In this document: positions 60,451-64,000 of the stretch, one piece after another
Layout of the letters: each line of letters begins with the position of its first letter
Numbering within the stretch: position 1 is the stretch's first letter
Source of the DNA: Plectrocnemia conspersa
Taxonomy: Eukaryota > Arthropoda > Insecta > Trichoptera > Polycentropodidae
Reading direction: 5' to 3'
Assembly: GCA_009617715.1 (NCBI GenBank)
Contig: VTFK01000553.1
Coordinates: forward strand, 1-64,000
DNA: 64,000 nucleotides
Notes under the pieces: model-generated
Database searches by the model: none
What the model was told of the DNA's origin: nothing
The model's input: only the letters and a program-made list of their open reading frames with translations
Position numbers and translations under genes: made by a program

Positions 60451-62040
60451 AATATGCCAATTAACGTTATATAAATATAAATGGCGAAACGAAAATTTGT
60501 AATATAATTTAAATAATCCCATAGGGGATTTTATCATGTTACTTATGTAAGTTTATTGAGAAGATAGCAGACGCTATCTATGTTCAAATTTAAACATACT
60601 GAAACATTAGTTTTAAAAGGGATTTATATTGTAAGTTTTTTACGTGGAGTAATATATAAAACATTATTAGAATTCGTGAAAATGTTTAGAGATCATTTAA
60701 ATTATTGTTTATTGGATATAACAGAGCAACTAGAGCGTTAACAATAAATATATAAACTCAATTTTTACTAGATAGAGACTGAGGAAAGTGGCATGATTAC
60801 TTTATCTTATTGATGTATTTTATTGCCGAACTTAATATGTAAAATCATAAATTCGATTATATAAAAAAGTTTTTTTAAGCAGCTTACATAGACAGCACAG
60901 AAAGTATGACTATTAAGTGGGTTGACATGTTTTAGCTATACTCTTTGAATATTAAAATCTAAATATTTTAAAAATAATTTATAATTCCTTAGTGAAATAT
61001 ATACTTAAACCGGATTCGTAAGTCTGGGATTCGAATTACATAGTAAGTCATTTTGCTTGAAATAGGTTTTTAAATAAGTATTTTATATATATATATATAT
61101 GAAATCTTGAGACTCATTGAATAAAATACAATTAAAAATATAGAACAATTACAACAATTTACATAATCGCACAAATTTCAATTTAAATTATTACCATTAA
61201 TCTTAAATTCTAAATATTTAGACAGCCTTACAAATTTAATACATAATCGTGTCATAATACTATTTCATTTTAAATTTTACCTAAATATGTGTATAACTAT
61301 AGTCTAAGCATTGTTAAAATAAAATAATATTATTTACATAGTAATAAATCAATATTATAATAATTTTAAGGTATTTATAAAAAACTATTGCCTTTTATTT
61401 GATATTAAATACAAACCTAAATCAAAACATATTTAAGTAAAATTATTAAAACACTTATTTAGCTGAGCTTTTTAACATGCAGATAAAAATTATTTAGTGA
61501 CTATTTAAAAAATACATAATAAATAATTTTGTGCTGTTTTGTATTGCTCGTATAAATAACTACTATTAATTTTCTTTGAAGCATTTAATTTTATTATACA
61601 AAAAAAATTATAGATACTGGTTCGATCTACTAATTTAATGATTACAAAGCAACACGAAAAACAATATACGCTAGTAATAAAAACTAATTTATAGCAAGAA
61701 TCTTCACGCTGACATTTTTTTATTAAATGAGTATCATAAAAAAGTTTTTAAATAAAAAGCTACAGTCATTTTCAAAGCACTATAACATCAATATTATTTA
61801 AAACACTGATGAAACGTAAACATCAAAAAATATATTTAAAGACTGACTTACGGGACTGCAAAGCGATTAACTTAAAAAAAATACAAAGACATCTCAGCAT
61901 TCATTGAAGTGTACGACAATCATGAAGCGTCAAAATGGTAATGATTGCTATTGCTCACTGTTAACGCCTGTTTTAATATTACATTGAAAATTTACAACAA
62001 TAAATAAACATGAGTGAGCATCACTAAAATATAAACACGT
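60451..62040. other. AT-rich stretch
   Basis: Only the TA run at 61084-61100 stands out. Confidence 0.45.
61084..61100. repeat. TA dinucleotide microsatellite
   Basis: An uninterrupted alternating TA run of about 17 bp. Confidence 0.6.
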
Positions 62041-62530
62041 ATAAATATGAATTATTACTTATTAACGGCACACGAAGCCTTCTGCGTGCCTGGCACGCGC
62101 CAAAACCCACCTATCGCAAATTGTACCCAACACGCCTACCAAATCGCAAGAGTGAGATTCGAGCTCAAAAATATCTCAACCAAATCCATATCGCCAGCAT
62201 ATGAAAGTGCGATTGAATATTAAGCTTAAACGACACAAATAATTTACTGTGTTCAGTCACGGGTCACGCAAACTTCGGAGCTTTTATTTTCATAGAATTT
62301 TCCCGGCTAGCGTGCTAGAACGTTGCAATTTCACGGAAGAAAACTGGGTTGAAAGCAATTATTGGATTTGAAGTACCGGATACGATTTGCTAACCATGTG
62401 GGTGTTGCGAGAGCTTTCGCAATATATTCGCGATTATACATATGTACGTGGAGTGCATATATTTCAGTTATACAATTTTTGGAACGGATACCGCGATAAC
62501 GAACAATAGCTCGAATCTGAATGGAAATGA
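62041..62530. other. GC-richer island
   Basis: Holds the palindrome GCGTGCC-T-GGCACGC (62084-62098). No ORF of note. Candidate regulatory island. Confidence 0.35.
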
Positions 62531-64000
62531 ATGTCGATGCCTGTTTTTGACAATCGTTTTATATAATACACTTTTTGAATGTTAAAAGTGTGTAGGTATA
62601 AATGTGTTGTTATATTTAATAAATTAAATGCAATGTAACGTTATAAATAAATTAATAGCTTAATTATGCATCGAGGGAAAACATTGCATGTTAAGTAACA
62701 GTGAATCTATTATCCATGGGTTTTTTACAAAGGCAAAATCTGTATCAGTTCTTATACACTATATAATGAAAGTTCCTAGAAAATATTAAAAAGTTTATAT
62801 AAGATATTTTGTATTGTTAAATTGACAATTGAGTTGAACAACTTGATCTAATAAAGATGTAAGGTACAGCATATGTATTAGAATGTTGGAAACAAAGTAA
62901 CAATATCAAGTAGTTTTACCCTAGTTTCGACTTATGACGATCATTACATATATTATATTATATAATAATAACACACTTTATTTTTTTTATTATCAAGCTT
63001 AATAATAATACTTTTGACGAAACACTAAAAAATCATTTATTGATTACAATGAGGCGTTAAGAATATTTAAGGTTAAATAAACTCAAATATATGTTTCGAG
63101 ATAATTTTATTTTTTTTCATCCTGACATTTATCAAAAATTATATACATTAAATCTCACGGGAAGAATTGCCCATCAGCAATTTACCATGAAAATTATAAA
63201 TTAAATATTTTTTCTAAATTTCGAGATATTTAGTTACAAATCTATTTTGTATTGGGTTTGCAATTTTTTTGTCTTCTAACTTTTAATTAACTTTCATCTG
63301 ACATATTTTATCAGAAATGAAAGTTAATTCAATGACCTTTATAGTCATATGTTTGTATTAATGTCTAACTATGTTACTATTAGTAGTTAAGTAATTATAT
63401 TATAAAGTAAAATACACCTTTAAAATTTTGACTTCATTATTCTTGATACCATATATTATGAGTAAAAAAAGAAACATATTTTGTATGAAAATCACTTATA
63501 AAACTATTTATTCTGTTTATTATGATGAAGATTATCCTATGTATTTTTAGCTAGTTTATTTATTTCTAAATAAAATAAATATATGTATATGAAAAACCAT
63601 AATAATTTGAGTTTATGAAGTATTTTTATTCAGCAAATCTACGTTTCATTAAATATATTTTTTTAATTTTAAACACCAGCTATATAAATCATATTAAATG
63701 TAAGAAAAAAATATATCTTTCATAACATAAAGTTTATAATCCACTGTAGCAAAACATTTTATAATAGGGGATAAAAAAAAAAATATGCTATATCAATTAA
63801 TATATTTTACGTACATTTCGTTTTATATTCAGATATTATATTTTACGATACAGCATCTTTAATTTATTACTTCAATAATGTATGAAAATTGCATTTCATA
63901 TGTTTTTTTTATTTTCATCGATTCTATACATATAAATTATTATTTAAAATATATAAATAATAAATCAAATACATGCATTATAAATAGGCAAAAGTAAAAT
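62531..64000. other. AT-rich stretch, nothing recognised
   Basis: TCATCTGACATATTTTATCAGAAATGA near 63294 forms a loose inverted pair. No coding signal. Confidence 0.45.

Noticed and set aside
1..64000. CRISPR arrays, bacterial operons, rRNA genes or intact tRNA genes
   Set aside because: No regularly spaced repeats, no ribosome-binding-site-led ORF chains, no rRNA-like blocks and no foldable tRNA were found.
1..64000. Conserved insect miRNA genes
   Set aside because: I looked for several common mature sequences (let-7, bantam, miR-1, miR-9, miR-10, miR-124, miR-276) by eye and saw none; this is not exhaustive.

Overview
This is AT-rich animal nuclear DNA with dense stops in all frames, long A/T runs, canonical GT-AG splice signals and decayed non-LTR and DNA transposons. 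The repeat complement (CR1-group and Jockey-like retrotransposons, Tc1 and pogo remnants, a tRNA-headed SINE) and the base composition suggest an insect, most likely a lepidopteran. That assignment is inference, because no full-length gene is present to confirm it.

The only well-supported cellular gene is the 5' end of a minus-strand gene at about 47.8-48.7 kb. It has a short leader exon (48637-48707) with a TCAGT initiator and a perfect GTAAGT donor. A 703-bp intron follows, then exon 2 (47846-47933), which carries the start codon and about 26 Ser/Arg/Ala-rich codons before a GTGAGT donor. The remaining exons must lie at lower coordinates, perhaps beyond the window, so much of the left 47 kb could be one long intron. 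Two minus-strand open segments with splice-like borders (43960-44231 and within 42604-42933) are tentative exons.

The rest is a mosaic of two textures. One is AT-rich sequence with nothing recognisable. The other is some thirty islands of 150-650 bp that are visibly richer in G+C, lack coding signs and hold transcription-factor-like motifs, GAGA tracts and small palindromes. Such islands in a long intron or upstream region are typical of cis-regulatory landscapes around developmental genes; this is inference only.

Mobile elements: a 5'-truncated, nearly intact CR1-group element (14623-16005, +) with a much older copy of the same family (27330-28060, +); three decayed Jockey-like reverse transcriptase pieces (9495-9790 -, 22040-22300 -, 24661-24900 +); a pogo/Tigger-type DDE transposase remnant (56985-57620, +) and a possible second (23050-23180, +); a Tc1-like transposase tail (49194-49380, -); a possible hAT end (30022); a small MITE-like element (37305-37468); and a tRNA-headed SINE (50418-50486, -). 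Most interesting are two pieces of repeat-borne protein families that I know only as uncharacterised. One, at 12181-12885, is an internally deleted copy joining the N- and C-terminal parts of its protein between imperfect terminal inverted repeats. The other, at 46060-47290, is a frameshifted copy with a possible ancestral intron.
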